Source: Chitinibacter tainanensis DSM 15459 (GTDB lineage Bacteria > Pseudomonadota > Gammaproteobacteria > Burkholderiales > Chitinibacteraceae). From it: a DNA stretch of 64,000 nucleotides. Shown here piece by piece: positions 25,062 to 33,807 of this stretch. Under the pieces are notes generated by a model. That model was not told where the DNA came from. It saw only the letters and a list, made by a program, of their open reading frames with translations, and made no database searches. The translations under genes and the position numbers were made by a program. The stretch is taken from assembly GCF_000429785.1 (NCBI RefSeq), contig NZ_AUCN01000009.1, positions 310,001 to 374,000 of the forward strand, in the 5' to 3' direction. The first letter of the stretch is position 1. Every line of letters starts with the position of its first letter.

Positions 25062-25811
25062 ATGAAAATCTTGGTGCAGATCAAGCGGGTGATTGATTAT
25101 CAAGTCACCGTGCGCCCGACGGCCGATGGCCGCAATGTGGAAACGGCCGGCGTCAAAATGAGTATTAATCCATTTGACGAAAACGCGCTGGAAGCCGCCG
25201 TGCGGCTGAAAGAAGCGGGCCTCGCGACTGAAGTGCTGGCTGTGGCCATCGGTAGCGCCGCCAATCAGGATGTACTGCGTCACGCGCTGGCGATGGGCGC
25301 CGATCGCGCCTTGCTACTTGAAACCGAACATACGCTCGGTAGCCTGCAAACAGCCAAAGCGCTCAAGGCGCTGGTGGCGCGCGAAGCCCCACAGCTGGTG
25401 CTGACCGGCAAGCAGGCCATTGATGACGATGCGGCGGAAACCGCACAAATGCTGGCGGCGCTGCTGGATTGGCCGCAAGCCACGTTTGCCTCGGCAATTA
25501 CGCTGGCCGATGGCGTGGCCACCGTGGTGCGCGAAATCGATGGCGGGCAAGAAACTCTGCAGCTGAATCTGCCGGCCGTGATCAGCGCTGATTTGCGCCT
25601 GAACGATCCGCGCTTTATCAAGCTGCCCGCGCTGATGATGGCGAAGAAAAAACCGCTGGAAACCCTGCCGCTGGCCGAATTGGGCGCGGTGGAGGCACCT
25701 GCGCTGACGCTGGAAGCGGTCAATGAACCACCCGCTCGTCCAGCCGGGCGCGTGTTGGGGAATGTTGATGAATTAGTGGCTGCGCTGCGCGCAGCAAAGG
25801 TGCTGTCATGA
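25062..25811 (+). CDS. etfB: Electron transfer flavoprotein beta subunit
   Basis: ETF-beta binds AMP and pairs with ETF-alpha to collect electrons from acyl-CoA and other dehydrogenases. The 249-residue product is full length and opens with MKILVQIKRVIDYQVTVRP. It has the family motif ALEAAVRLKE and the signature VLTGKQAIDDDAAETAQMLA that contacts AMP and partner dehydrogenases. The start follows an AGGA ribosome site. Its stop overlaps the etfA start (ATGA). Confidence 0.97.
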   Translation: MKILVQIKRVIDYQVTVRPTADGRNVETAGVKMSINPFDENALEAAVRLKEAGLATEVLAVAIGSAANQDVLRHALAMGADRALLLETEHTLGSLQTAKALKALVAREAPQLVLTGKQAIDDDAAETAQMLAALLDWPQATFASAITLADGVATVVREIDGGQETLQLNLPAVISADLRLNDPRFIKLPALMMAKKKPLETLPLAELGAVEAPALTLEAVNEPPARPAGRVLGNVDELVAALRAAKVLS

Positions 25812-26746
25812 GCGTATTAGTGATTGCGGAAATTGATACACACGGTTTGAAAACCGCCACGCGCTCAGCGATTAGTGCGGCGGCACAGTTGGGCGGTGAG
25901 GTACATGTATTGCTCGCTGGCGAGAATATCCAGGGTATTGCCCTCCAAGCCAAAGAAATCAAAGGCCTGAGCAAGATACTGGTGGCCGATTCCCCCGAAT
26001 ATGCACAGGGTATCGCCGAAAATCTAAGCCCGTTGGTGCGCCAGCTGGCGGCCGATTACCAAACCATCGTCGCCGCGGCGACCAGCTTTGGTAAAAACCT
26101 ATTGCCTCGCGTGGCGGCGCTGCTGGATGTGGCGATGGTGTCGGAAGTGACGCAGATTTTGGCGCCACGCCGGTTTGTGCGGCCGATCTACGCCGGCAAT
26201 CTGAACGCCACCGTGGCCGCGCCCGTCGGGCAGTTGGTGCTCACCATTCGGCCCACGACTTTTGCGCCGGCCGAGCTGCAAGGCGGTGCTGCCGAAGTGG
26301 TGGCTGTGGCTAGCACGGGCGATGCAGGCAAGGCGCGCTTTGTAAGCCGCGAATTGGCGGTCTCCGATCGGCCGGAGCTTGCCACTGCGAAAGTCGTGAT
26401 TTCCGGCGGCCGCTCGCTCGGGAGCAAAGAAGCCTTCCACGCCACGCTCACCCCGCTGGCTGAACAACTCGGCGCCGCCATCGGCGCCACCCGCGCCGCC
26501 GTGGATAGCGGCATGGCGCCCAATGACTGGCAAGTGGGCCAGACCGGCACGGTGATTGCACCTGAGCTGTATATCGCCTTTGGTGTGTCCGGCGCCGCCC
26601 AGCACGTGGGCGGGATTAAAGACGCGAAAATCATCGTGGCCGTAAATACCGACCCGGATGCGCCGATTTTCAAAGTGGCCGACTATGGTTTGGTCGCCGA
26701 TCTGTTTACTGTGATTCCGGCGCTGCAAAGTGCCCTGAAAGGTTGA
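25808..26746 (+). CDS. etfA: Electron transfer flavoprotein alpha subunit
   Basis: ETF-alpha carries the redox-active FAD. The 312-residue product has an N-terminal ETF alpha/beta domain (about 1-185) and the C-terminal FAD domain (about 190-312), containing VISGGRSLGSKEAF, GQTGTVIAPELYIAFGVSGA and the final VNTDPDAPIFKVADYG. The length is normal. It is coupled to etfB. Only 4 nt separate it from the ferredoxin reductase gene, an unusual third partner. Confidence 0.97.
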   Translation: MSVLVIAEIDTHGLKTATRSAISAAAQLGGEVHVLLAGENIQGIALQAKEIKGLSKILVADSPEYAQGIAENLSPLVRQLAADYQTIVAAATSFGKNLLPRVAALLDVAMVSEVTQILAPRRFVRPIYAGNLNATVAAPVGQLVLTIRPTTFAPAELQGGAAEVVAVASTGDAGKARFVSRELAVSDRPELATAKVVISGGRSLGSKEAFHATLTPLAEQLGAAIGATRAAVDSGMAPNDWQVGQTGTVIAPELYIAFGVSGAAQHVGGIKDAKIIVAVNTDPDAPIFKVADYGLVADLFTVIPALQSALKG

Positions 26747-26750
26747 GCTG

Positions 26751-27527
26751 ATGTCTAAATTTGCCCATGAAACCGTCTTAAGCGTGCGCCACTGGAATGA
26801 CACGCTGTTTAGTTTCACCACCACCCGCGATGAATCATTGCGCTTTGAAAACGGCCAATTTGTGATGATTGGCCTGGAAGTCGACGATAAACCACTGGTG
26901 CGCGCGTATTCGATTGCCAGCGCCAACTACGAAGAAAACCTCGAGTTTTTCAGTATTAAAGTGCCCAATGGCCCGCTCACATCGCGCCTGCAGCATTTGC
27001 AAGAAGGCGATAAATTGCTGGTGAGCCGTAAGCCGACCGGTACGCTGGTGCTGTCCGATCTGAAGCCGGGTAAACATCTGTATTACCTGAGCACCGGCAC
27101 GGGCTTGGCGCCCTTTATGAGCCTGATTAAAGATCCGGAAGCTTACGAGCGCTTTGATAAAATTATTTTGGTGCATGGCGTGCGCACAGTCAGCGAGCTC
27201 GCCTATGCCGAATACATCGAGCATGAGTTGCCGAATAATGAGTATTTTGGCGATATGGTGCGCGATAAGCTCATTTACTACCCAACCGTGACCCGCGAGC
27301 CATTTCGTAATCAGGGCCGGCTAACCGATTTGATCCGCTCGGGCAAATTGGCAGCAGATCTAGGCTTGCCGCAGCTTAATCCACAAACCGATCGGGCCAT
27401 GCTGTGCGGTAGCCCGGCGATGCTGGAAGACACGTGCCAGCTCTTGGATGAGCTGGGTTTTGTGGTGTCGCCACGAATCGGCGAGCCGGGCGATTACGTG
27501 ATCGAACGGGCCTTTGTCGAGAAATAA
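26751..27527 (+). CDS. fpr: Ferredoxin--NADP(+) reductase
   Basis: Fpr transfers electrons between NADPH and ferredoxin or flavodoxin. The 258-residue product is the bacterial short class. The FAD domain (about 1-100) has RAYSIAS as the isoalloxazine-binding motif, and the NADP domain (about 105-258) has STGTGLAPFMSL and MLCGSPAML. The C-terminus ends with FVEK, as in bacterial Fpr proteins of this class. It follows etfA with a 4-nt gap, so it is probably made together with ETF; a direct ETF-Fpr electron route is only an inference. Confidence 0.95.
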   Translation: MSKFAHETVLSVRHWNDTLFSFTTTRDESLRFENGQFVMIGLEVDDKPLVRAYSIASANYEENLEFFSIKVPNGPLTSRLQHLQEGDKLLVSRKPTGTLVLSDLKPGKHLYYLSTGTGLAPFMSLIKDPEAYERFDKIILVHGVRTVSELAYAEYIEHELPNNEYFGDMVRDKLIYYPTVTREPFRNQGRLTDLIRSGKLAADLGLPQLNPQTDRAMLCGSPAMLEDTCQLLDELGFVVSPRIGEPGDYVIERAFVEK

Positions 27528-27634
27528 TTGGCCATTGTTGCGCAGAAGGGAAGGTCGGCCGATCCAATTTGCCGACTGCCCGCCCGCTGCAATAGACTAA
27601 TGCTGATAAAACTATTCAGCATTTGAGACCGGTT

Positions 27635-27934
27635 ATGCAAACACAGATCAATTTTGACCAAGGCCGTGGCCAGATTGCGATGAAAGGAAACTTCACTTTC
27701 GAATCGCATCGCGAATTCAAACAAGCGACCACCAGTGTGCTGGAACAAGCCGGCCTTACCGAAATTGAGCTGGATTTCGCCGAGGTGGATTATATGGATT
27801 CGGCCGCCCTGGGCATGTTGCTGCTTTTGAATGAGCGCGCCAGCGGCCGCAAAGTGACTTTGGTCAATTGCAAAGGCACCGTGAAATCGGTGTTGGATAT
27901 TGCCAACTTCGGCAAAATTTTCGAGATTCGCTAA
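27635..27934 (+). CDS. STAS-domain protein (anti-sigma-factor antagonist type)
   Basis: The 99-residue product is a single STAS domain. The conserved loop is VDYMDSAALGMLLLL, in which S53 or its neighbour would be the phosphorylation site in SpoIIAA-like proteins. RKVTLVNCKGTVKSVLDIANF completes the fold. STAS proteins of this kind are partners of serine kinases/anti-sigma factors and act as phosphorylation switches. No HPK-type anti-sigma kinase or PP2C gene is adjacent; the nearest Ser/Thr signalling genes are at 37.8-41.8 kb. It is monocistronic with a strong terminator. Confidence 0.88.
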   Translation: MQTQINFDQGRGQIAMKGNFTFESHREFKQATTSVLEQAGLTEIELDFAEVDYMDSAALGMLLLLNERASGRKVTLVNCKGTVKSVLDIANFGKIFEIR

Positions 27935-27992
27935 GCCCTCATTCGGCTATCCATGATGTAGCCGGGCCGATCAGCCCAGAAATAACAGAAAT

Positions 27993-28020
27993 AAAAAACC
28001 AGCCTTATGGCTGGTTTTTT
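27993..28020. terminator. Bidirectional terminator between STAS gene and ntrC
   Basis: A perfect 12-bp stem (AAAAAACCAGCC / GGCTGGTTTTTT) with a TTAT loop serves the converging STAS (+) and ntrBC (-) transcripts. Confidence 0.93.
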
Positions 28021-28047
28021 ATTGCGCCCGATAGGGCGGCTTGCCGC

Positions 28048-29445
28048 TTAGGCGTTTTCTTCCATTCCCAGCTCTTGGATTTTGCGCGTAAGGGTATTGC
28101 GTCCCCAGCCTAGTAATTCTGCGGCCTCTATGCGTTTACCCCCGGTATGTATCAGTGCAACTTCGATCACTGTGCGCTCAAATGCAGGAGTGATGTCGTC
28201 CAGCACCCGGGTATCGCCGCGAGTCAGGCGCAGACTGAGCTCTTGGCTCAGCGCCTGCCGCCAATCACCGCTCACCGGCAGGCTATGGCCTTGCTGCTCC
28301 AGCAGTTCGGGTGGTAAATCAGCAGCTTCAACCACTTGGCCAGGCGCCATCACGGTAATCCAGTGACAGATGTTTTCCAGCTGGCGCACATTGCCCGGAA
28401 AAGCAAAGCTGCTGAGCCAGGCCATGGCGGCATCCGCCAGCCGCTTGGTTTCTACCCCCAGCTCTTGAGCCGAGCGTTGCAGAAAATGCTTGGCCAGCAG
28501 CGGAATATCCTGACTGCGCTCGCGCAGCGGCGGCAGACGCAGACGGATGACATTCAGGCGGTGAAAGAGGTCTTCGCGAAACTGGCCGGCTTTTACGCGT
28601 TCTTCCAGATGCTGGTGCGTGGCGGCGATCACGCGCACATTGGCTTTGATTGGCTGATGACCACCCACGCGATAAAAATAGCCATCTGAGAGCACCCGCA
28701 ATAGCCGGGTTTGCAAATCCAGCGGCATATCGCCGATTTCATCCAGAAACAGCGTGCCGCCTTCGGCTTGTTCGAAACGCCCAACCCGTTTGGCATCCGC
28801 ACCGGTAAAAGCGCCGCGCTCGTGGCCAAACAACTCGGATTCGAGCAGATCTTTGGGAATAGCCGCGCTATTGATCGCCACAAACGGCTTATTGGCGCGG
28901 GGGCTATGGCGATGCAGGGCGCGAGCCACTAGCTCTTTACCGCTGCCCGATTCGCCGGTGATCATCACTGTGGCCGCCGATTGGCTAAGCCTGCCGATGG
29001 CGCGAAAGACCTCCTGCATGGCTGGCGCCTGACCCAGCATTTCTGGCACGCTGGCCGCGGGCTCTGGTTGATCTTGCAGCTGTTCGCTCTCTTGCAGCGC
29101 CCGGCGGATGAGGGCGATGGCCTGATCCACGTCGAAGGGCTTGGGCAGATATTCAAACGCACCGCCCTGAAAGGCTGATACCGCGCTATCCAGATCGGAA
29201 TGCGCGGTCATGATAATCACCGGAATCTGCGGCCGATCGCGTTTCACCACTTCCAGCAAGGCCAGCCCCGATTCGCCGGGCATGCGGATATCGCTGATGA
29301 TGACTTGCGGCTGCTCGTATTCCATGCGGTTTAAGGCTTCGGTGGCCGAAGCAAAGGTGGCGTGAGCTATATTTTCCCGCGACAGGGCTTTTTCAAATAC
29401 CCAGCGGATCGAGCGGTCGTCATCAATGATCCAGACTGTATTCAT
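28048..29445 (-). CDS. ntrC: Nitrogen regulation response regulator NtrC (GlnG)
   Basis: NtrC activates sigma-54 promoters under nitrogen limitation. The 465-residue product has an N-terminal receiver (about 1-120) with phosphoacceptor D52 in IISDIRMPGESG, and an AAA+ domain (about 138-370) with Walker A GESGSGKE and the sigma-54-contacting GAFTGA loop. A C-terminal Fis-type helix-turn-helix ends with KRIEAAELLGWGRNTLTRKI. It lies 3 nt after ntrB. A good NtrC site and a sigma-54 promoter upstream of glnA are in the same window, consistent with direct control. Confidence 0.97.
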   Translation of the reverse strand: MNTVWIIDDDRSIRWVFEKALSRENIAHATFASATEALNRMEYEQPQVIISDIRMPGESGLALLEVVKRDRPQIPVIIMTAHSDLDSAVSAFQGGAFEYLPKPFDVDQAIALIRRALQESEQLQDQPEPAASVPEMLGQAPAMQEVFRAIGRLSQSAATVMITGESGSGKELVARALHRHSPRANKPFVAINSAAIPKDLLESELFGHERGAFTGADAKRVGRFEQAEGGTLFLDEIGDMPLDLQTRLLRVLSDGYFYRVGGHQPIKANVRVIAATHQHLEERVKAGQFREDLFHRLNVIRLRLPPLRERSQDIPLLAKHFLQRSAQELGVETKRLADAAMAWLSSFAFPGNVRQLENICHWITVMAPGQVVEAADLPPELLEQQGHSLPVSGDWRQALSQELSLRLTRGDTRVLDDITPAFERTVIEVALIHTGGKRIEAAELLGWGRNTLTRKIQELGMEENA

Positions 29446-29448
29446 GGT

Positions 29449-30498
29449 TTAGTCCTGTTTTTGCCACGCATTCAGTGGCAGCAAGATGGTAAAAGTGGTT
29501 TGCCCAGGGCGGCTGTCGAATTCAATCGTGCCGTGGTGTTGCGCCACATAGGTGTGCGCCAGATGCAGACCGATACCGGTGCCGCCCGGGCGGCCGGACA
29601 CCAGCGGATAAAACAATGTTTCGGTGAGATGCTCGGGAATGCCCGGGCCGTTGTCGGTGATTTCGATCTTCAGCGCCAGCGGATAGCGGCGCCGGTTCAG
29701 TGTGACCTGTCGAGCAATCCGGGTGCGTAACTGGATTTCACCAATGCCGCTCATGGCCTGAATGGCATTGCGCACGATGTTCAGCGCTGATTGGATCAGC
29801 TGTTCTTTGTCGGCAATCAGCGAAGGCAGGCTGGTATCGTAATCACGTTTCACCGCCAGCCCGTTGGGCGTTTCAGCCAGCACCAGACTGCGCACACGTT
29901 CTAGCACCTCATGGATATTCAGCTCTTTGAGCTGCGGCAGCCGATGCGGCGTGAGTAGGCGATCCAGCAGGCTTTGCAGGCGCAGGGCTTCATCCACGAT
30001 AACTTGGGTGTATTCCTTGAGCTGGGGGTCGGGTAATTCGTGCGCCAGGAGTTGTGCCGCCCCCCGAATCCCGCCCAATGGGTTTTTGATTTCGTGGGCC
30101 AGATTGCGGATCAACTCGCGATTGGCTTGTTGCTGCGCTTGTAGCCGCTCTTCATTCACAATCCGGCGCTGCTGGTCGATACGGCGGATTTCCAGTAGCA
30201 GGCTGGCTGCCGGTGATTCGATTGGGGTGGCTTCGAGCGTGACATACATATCGCCTTCTACCCCGGGCACCACTAATTCATGCTCGGTGATGGAGATATT
30301 TTGCTGCAGCGCGGCCTGCGCCGCTGACACAATCGGGCTGAGCTCGCCAAAACAGTGCACCAAGTGCGGTAATTCCAGCGCACGCAGATTAAACAAACTC
30401 ACAGCGGTGGGGTTGGCATAGCAGATGCGGCCATCCTGATCGGTGGCGATCACGGCGGCATCCAGAAAATCTAGCCCGGCAAAAGCAGGGTGGCTCAT
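29449..30498 (-). CDS. ntrB: Nitrogen regulation sensor histidine kinase NtrB (GlnL)
   Basis: NtrB phosphorylates and dephosphorylates NtrC in response to PII and nitrogen status. The 349-residue product starts at the ATG at 30496-30498 behind a GGAG site. It has an N-terminal PAS domain (about 5-110), the dimerisation/phosphoacceptor helix with H135 in HEIKNPLGGIRGA, and an ATPase domain with N, G1 and G2 boxes (IVRNAIQAM, ITDNGPGIP, PGGTGIGLHLA). There is no membrane helix, so it is cytoplasmic, as expected. ntrC follows by 3 nt. Confidence 0.97.
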   Translation of the reverse strand: MSHPAFAGLDFLDAAVIATDQDGRICYANPTAVSLFNLRALELPHLVHCFGELSPIVSAAQAALQQNISITEHELVVPGVEGDMYVTLEATPIESPAASLLLEIRRIDQQRRIVNEERLQAQQQANRELIRNLAHEIKNPLGGIRGAAQLLAHELPDPQLKEYTQVIVDEALRLQSLLDRLLTPHRLPQLKELNIHEVLERVRSLVLAETPNGLAVKRDYDTSLPSLIADKEQLIQSALNIVRNAIQAMSGIGEIQLRTRIARQVTLNRRRYPLALKIEITDNGPGIPEHLTETLFYPLVSGRPGGTGIGLHLAHTYVAQHHGTIEFDSRPGQTTFTILLPLNAWQKQD

Positions 30499-30583
30499 TG
30501 TATGGCTCCACAACCAAGAGTGCTGCCAGCCTAAAGCAAAACTCAGGCCAACAATTTTTGGGGTCTTTGTGGTTTAAGCATAC

Positions 30584-30612
30584 AAAAAACGCACCGAAAT
30601 GGTGCGTTTTTT
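30584..30612 (-). terminator. Terminator between the DUF4124 gene and ntrB
   Basis: A perfect 12-bp stem (AAAAAACGCACC / GGTGCGTTTTTT) with a 5-nt loop. On the minus strand it ends the DUF4124 transcript before ntrB. Confidence 0.9.
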
Positions 30613-30628
30613 TCTAGCCTGTGTGCAT

Positions 30629-31123
30629 TTAGCGCATCCGCGAGATTTCAGCCTGCAGGGCGGCGGTATTTTTTTCGTGCATCACGATGGTTTCGCGCAG
30701 GCGGCCGATGCGATCCAGATAAAGCTTGGGATTGGCTTTTTCGTCGGCGGATTTGGTGCTCTCGGCTTCCTGCAGCGCTTTGCGCGCCATGGCGAGTGCA
30801 TTTTGCTCGCTGGTGAGCTCGTCATTCAGGATCTGACGGCGGTTGGTGTCGCGGCTTTTCTGGGTGGCGGCATCCACGCGCGGGAAATTGGCCGGCGAGG
30901 GCACATTCACTTTATTGGCGCGGGGCTGGTTGGCGCTGTTGCTGCCGCCACCACTGCTCTCTGCCCGACGTGGGGCAGGTTCGCTCATAATGCGCACCGC
31001 GCCTTTCACCGGGGTGTTGGTGAACGTGACATTGCCATTCTCATCGACATATTTGTAAATGTCGGCCCAGGCTGGGCTGATCAGAAGGCTACATAGCAAG
31101 GGATAAAACAGTATTCTGCGCAT
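30629..31123 (-). CDS. DUF4124 domain-containing periplasmic protein
   Basis: The 164-residue product has a signal peptide (about 1-20, ending SPAWA). An N-terminal DUF4124 domain (about 20-60) contains its typical repeat-like motif IYKYVDENGNVTFTNTP, followed by a Ser/Gly/Asn-rich linker and a charged coiled-coil C-terminus (about 85-164). DUF4124 proteins are widespread in Beta- and Gammaproteobacteria and often lie between glnA and ntrB, as here in broad terms. Their function is not established. It should be exported. Confidence 0.85.
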   Translation of the reverse strand: MRRILFYPLLCSLLISPAWADIYKYVDENGNVTFTNTPVKGAVRIMSEPAPRRAESSGGGSNSANQPRANKVNVPSPANFPRVDAATQKSRDTNRRQILNDELTSEQNALAMARKALQEAESTKSADEKANPKLYLDRIGRLRETIVMHEKNTAALQAEISRMR

Positions 31124-31153
31124 GCCGGTAAAGTATCACAGTCTGGCGGGACG

Positions 31154-31444
31154 TTAAAACGAAGCCGCGGGTCTGTCGGCATGACCCAATGGTTTATCTG
31201 GCGCGATGTGATCACGCACACGCTGTTTTAGCACCTTGGCTTCCGGGAAACCACCATCAAGCTGACGATCCCAGATTAGCTGCCCATCACAGTGAATCAG
31301 AAAAACCCCGCCCGTGCCGGGTTGGAGTGCAACTTCACCTATTTCGAACGCAAAAGTGCTCAGGAGTTCCTGCGCCAGCCACGCGCTGCGCAGCATCCAG
31401 TTGCATTGAGTGCAGTAGTGAATGGTGATGCGGGGTTTACTCAA
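31154..31444 (-). CDS. SelW/SelT/SelH-like thioredoxin-fold protein (Rdx family, Cys form)
   Basis: The 96-residue product opens with ITIHYCTQCNWMLRSAWLAQ, in which CTQC is the redox pair that in animal SelW is C-x-x-U; here both are cysteines. GGVFLIHCDGQLIWDR and GFPEAKVLKQRVRD are the other family segments. It is probably a small thiol-disulphide redox protein, with no known specific partner. Its start overlaps the stop of the HAD gene by 4 nt (ATGA). Confidence 0.88.
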   Translation of the reverse strand: MSKPRITIHYCTQCNWMLRSAWLAQELLSTFAFEIGEVALQPGTGGVFLIHCDGQLIWDRQLDGGFPEAKVLKQRVRDHIAPDKPLGHADRPAASF

Positions 31445-32061
31445 AATATCAGTCCTTCGGCGCGCAAAATGGCCGCGGTGTTGGCCGCGCTGGTGTGATG
31501 AATGCCATGCCAGCCCACCGCGCTCGCGCCGGCGGCATTGGCGGCTGAATCATCGATAAAATACAAATCAGCCGGTTTGGCAGCGGGATGATGACGCAAG
31601 ATGCGCTGATACATCAGGTGGTATATGGCTGGATCCGGCTTAATTAAACCCTCGCGGCCAGATACCACGATGTCGGGCAGAGTGTGCAGGAAGGGATAAT
31701 GTTCCCACGCATACGGGAAAGTCTCGGCCGACCAGTTGGTTAGCCCAAAGACTGGATAGCCCGCCGCGCGCAGCGCGTCAAATAGCGCCATTCCCTCGGG
31801 CAATAAGCCGCGCAAAGTTTCCGGCCAGCGCGCATAAAAAGCGGCAATCTGCGCCGCGTAGGCCGGATATTCGGCCGATTTTAGTGCTACGGCTTCGGCA
31901 ATCGTGCGGCCACGATCTTGCTCGATATTCCAAGCCGGATTGCATACTTCGCGCAAAAACCACTCGCGCTCGGCCGGATCGGGCAGCAGCGATTCATACA
32001 GATAGCTGGGGTTCCAATCAAACAGCACCCCGCCAAAATCGAAGACGACAATCGCTGACAT
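31441..32061 (-). CDS. HAD-superfamily subfamily IA hydrolase (YihX/haloacid dehalogenase-like)
   Basis: The 206-residue product is a HAD-IA phosphatase. Motif I is FDFGGVLFDWN (nucleophile D8; the second Asp is replaced by Gly as in YihX-type enzymes), motif II is LTNWS, the motif III lysine is in GREGLIKPDPAIY, and motif IV is FIDDSAANAAGA. A helical cap lies between (about 20-90). The likely substrate is a sugar phosphate, but this is not certain. It is coupled to the SelW-like gene by an ATGA overlap. Confidence 0.9.
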   Translation of the reverse strand: MSAIVVFDFGGVLFDWNPSYLYESLLPDPAEREWFLREVCNPAWNIEQDRGRTIAEAVALKSAEYPAYAAQIAAFYARWPETLRGLLPEGMALFDALRAAGYPVFGLTNWSAETFPYAWEHYPFLHTLPDIVVSGREGLIKPDPAIYHLMYQRILRHHPAAKPADLYFIDDSAANAAGASAVGWHGIHHTSAANTAAILRAEGLIF

Positions 32062-32113
32062 CGTAGCTTCCGCCCAAAAGAAAGAATTGTAGCGATTTTA
32101 GCGCGCGCTGTAT

Positions 32114-33607
32114 TCAGCGGTGATGACTGTTGCCGGGGCTGAGGTAGCTGGTGCTGACACTGGCTGAATTAATAACGCGATTGCGCCCACTGGCCTTGGC
32201 CACATACAAGGCTTCATCAGCGCGACCCAGTAGGTCATCCAGGGTCAGGTCCATGACGCTGAGCGCGGTCACACCAAGGCTAATGGTGAAGTGGATGGGC
32301 GGGCGCTGATCAACTAATAAGGGGTTGCGCTCAATCAGGCTGCGGATTTTTTCAGCCACCAGATTGGCTTGTTCCAGCTCGGTATCGGGTAGCAAAATCA
32401 CAAATTCTTCGCCCCCCCAGCGGGCAAAGGTATCGATGGCGCGGAGATGCTGGCTACATAAGCGGCTTAAGTGCTTAAGCGCCAAATCGCCCAATAAATG
32501 GCCATGCTGGTCGTTGATTTTTTTGAAGTGATCAATATCGAGCAAAATGATCGAAAGGGGTTGTTTATAGCGCCGGGCGCGCACCACGGCCTCGGCGCAG
32601 CGGCGTTGCCATTCGCGGCGATTGTAGACCTGAGTGAGCTCATCAGTGGTAGCTAGCTCTGATAAATGCTTGTTGGCCTGCATCAAGGCATTGGTGCGTG
32701 CGGCGACTTCGGCTTCCAAATTCGCAGTTTGTTGGGCTTTTTCCTGCTGGATCAGAGCATGAAACTGAAAAGTGAAGGCCAGCGAGAAGATAAACAGCTG
32801 CAGGTTCAAGAAGGTCTCGGTGGGTGTGTCACCAATAAATCCACTGCCGCCAAAATGCCCGCCCAGTGCGCATAACAGTCCAACTAGCAGCAAGCCCAAA
32901 TGCACCCCGCTAATTTGGTGGCGTATGGCGATGTACAACATGACTGGCAAGCTCAGAATCATCAGATGACGATCGACAAAGAGGGCTACGCCTACCAAAA
33001 GCGACAGGCCGACAAGCAGCGGCAGACCTTGGCGCAAGACCGGTTGCAGGCGTTGTTGGCGCCAATCTTCCAGTAGTGGCAGCAACAATAGAACGCCCGC
33101 GAAGTTACTGAGCGCCTGGATGAAGGTGATCATTGCCCATTCGGACCAGTTATGGGCCTGGATTAAACCCATGCCATACCAGAGTAGTACGAGTAGCGGG
33201 GTGGTGAGCAGAACGGGAATGGCGCAGATTTGATACCAGATGCGGGGCAATTGAGCGGCTTTTTGCCAAAATGCGGCCCCAAAATAGCGCCGGGTACGTC
33301 GGTAGTAATAATTGCCCAGCCAAGCTTGCAGCGCATCAATGCCGCCGGACACTAAGAGGGCTGGAAAAAGGGTGAACCATTGTTGCTGGTTTTGTCGATA
33401 CAGCGCGAAGTTAATTAAGACATGACCAATGAGAATCACCGGATAGGCTTGGCGGCCCAGCTGAATCGCTCCCATCATTGCAATGCCAGATGCCAGCCAG
33501 ATCACGACCAGATAGGCCGATTGAATGGTGCCGAGCCGAATGCTGAGCCAGGCGGCCAGCATATAGCTGCACAGCAAAAGTAGGGCTGGTTTGGGTTTGA
33601 TGCGCAT
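32114..33607 (-). CDS. MASE1-type membrane-bound diguanylate cyclase
   Basis: The 497-residue product has an N-terminal membrane region of about eight helices (about 1-290) resembling the MASE1 sensor domain, a short coiled-coil linker (about 295-325), and a C-terminal GGDEF domain (about 328-485). The active-site loop is intact as GGEEF (398-402), and the allosteric I-site RAID (389-392) lies exactly five residues before it. An active, product-inhibited cyclic-di-GMP synthase is therefore expected. It is monocistronic. A 10-bp inverted repeat lies just upstream (33627-33665). Confidence 0.93.
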   Translation of the reverse strand: MRIKPKPALLLLCSYMLAAWLSIRLGTIQSAYLVVIWLASGIAMMGAIQLGRQAYPVILIGHVLINFALYRQNQQQWFTLFPALLVSGGIDALQAWLGNYYYRRTRRYFGAAFWQKAAQLPRIWYQICAIPVLLTTPLLVLLWYGMGLIQAHNWSEWAMITFIQALSNFAGVLLLLPLLEDWRQQRLQPVLRQGLPLLVGLSLLVGVALFVDRHLMILSLPVMLYIAIRHQISGVHLGLLLVGLLCALGGHFGGSGFIGDTPTETFLNLQLFIFSLAFTFQFHALIQQEKAQQTANLEAEVAARTNALMQANKHLSELATTDELTQVYNRREWQRRCAEAVVRARRYKQPLSIILLDIDHFKKINDQHGHLLGDLALKHLSRLCSQHLRAIDTFARWGGEEFVILLPDTELEQANLVAEKIRSLIERNPLLVDQRPPIHFTISLGVTALSVMDLTLDDLLGRADEALYVAKASGRNRVINSASVSTSYLSPGNSHHR

Positions 33608-33626
33608 GGAATAAATAACTGCAAGC

Positions 33627-33665
33627 TTTCATAATTTTGACGAATTGTAGTGGCCAATTATGAAA
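33627..33665. promoter_or_regulatory. Inverted repeat upstream of the diguanylate cyclase gene
   Basis: TTTCATAATT and AATTATGAAA form a perfect 10-bp inverted repeat separated by 19 nt, 20 nt upstream of the start codon. There is no T-run, so an operator for a dimeric regulator is more likely than a terminator. Confidence 0.45.
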
Positions 33666-33732
33666 CTGTCTGGAAAAAAACCACCAAAGGCCGTTTTTTT
33701 ATGACGTGCGCGTGCAATAAATCTGCGGGCAA

Positions 33733-33767
33733 GAAAAAACCCGCATCAGCTAGGCTGAATGCGGGTT
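33733..33767 (-). terminator. Terminator after glnA
   Basis: On the minus strand AACCCGCAT / ATGCGGGTT, extended by an inner CAGC/GCTG pairing, is followed by a T-run. It lies 40 nt after the glnA stop. Confidence 0.88.
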
Positions 33768-33807
33768 GGTGCATCAATCGGCCTGTGCAAGCACCGGCCG
33801 AAATTGA

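Noticed and set aside
27530-27560. TTGGCC...TTGC upstream of the STAS gene as a sigma-54 promoter
   Set aside because: The GG-to-GC spacing is two bases too short for a -24/-12 promoter.
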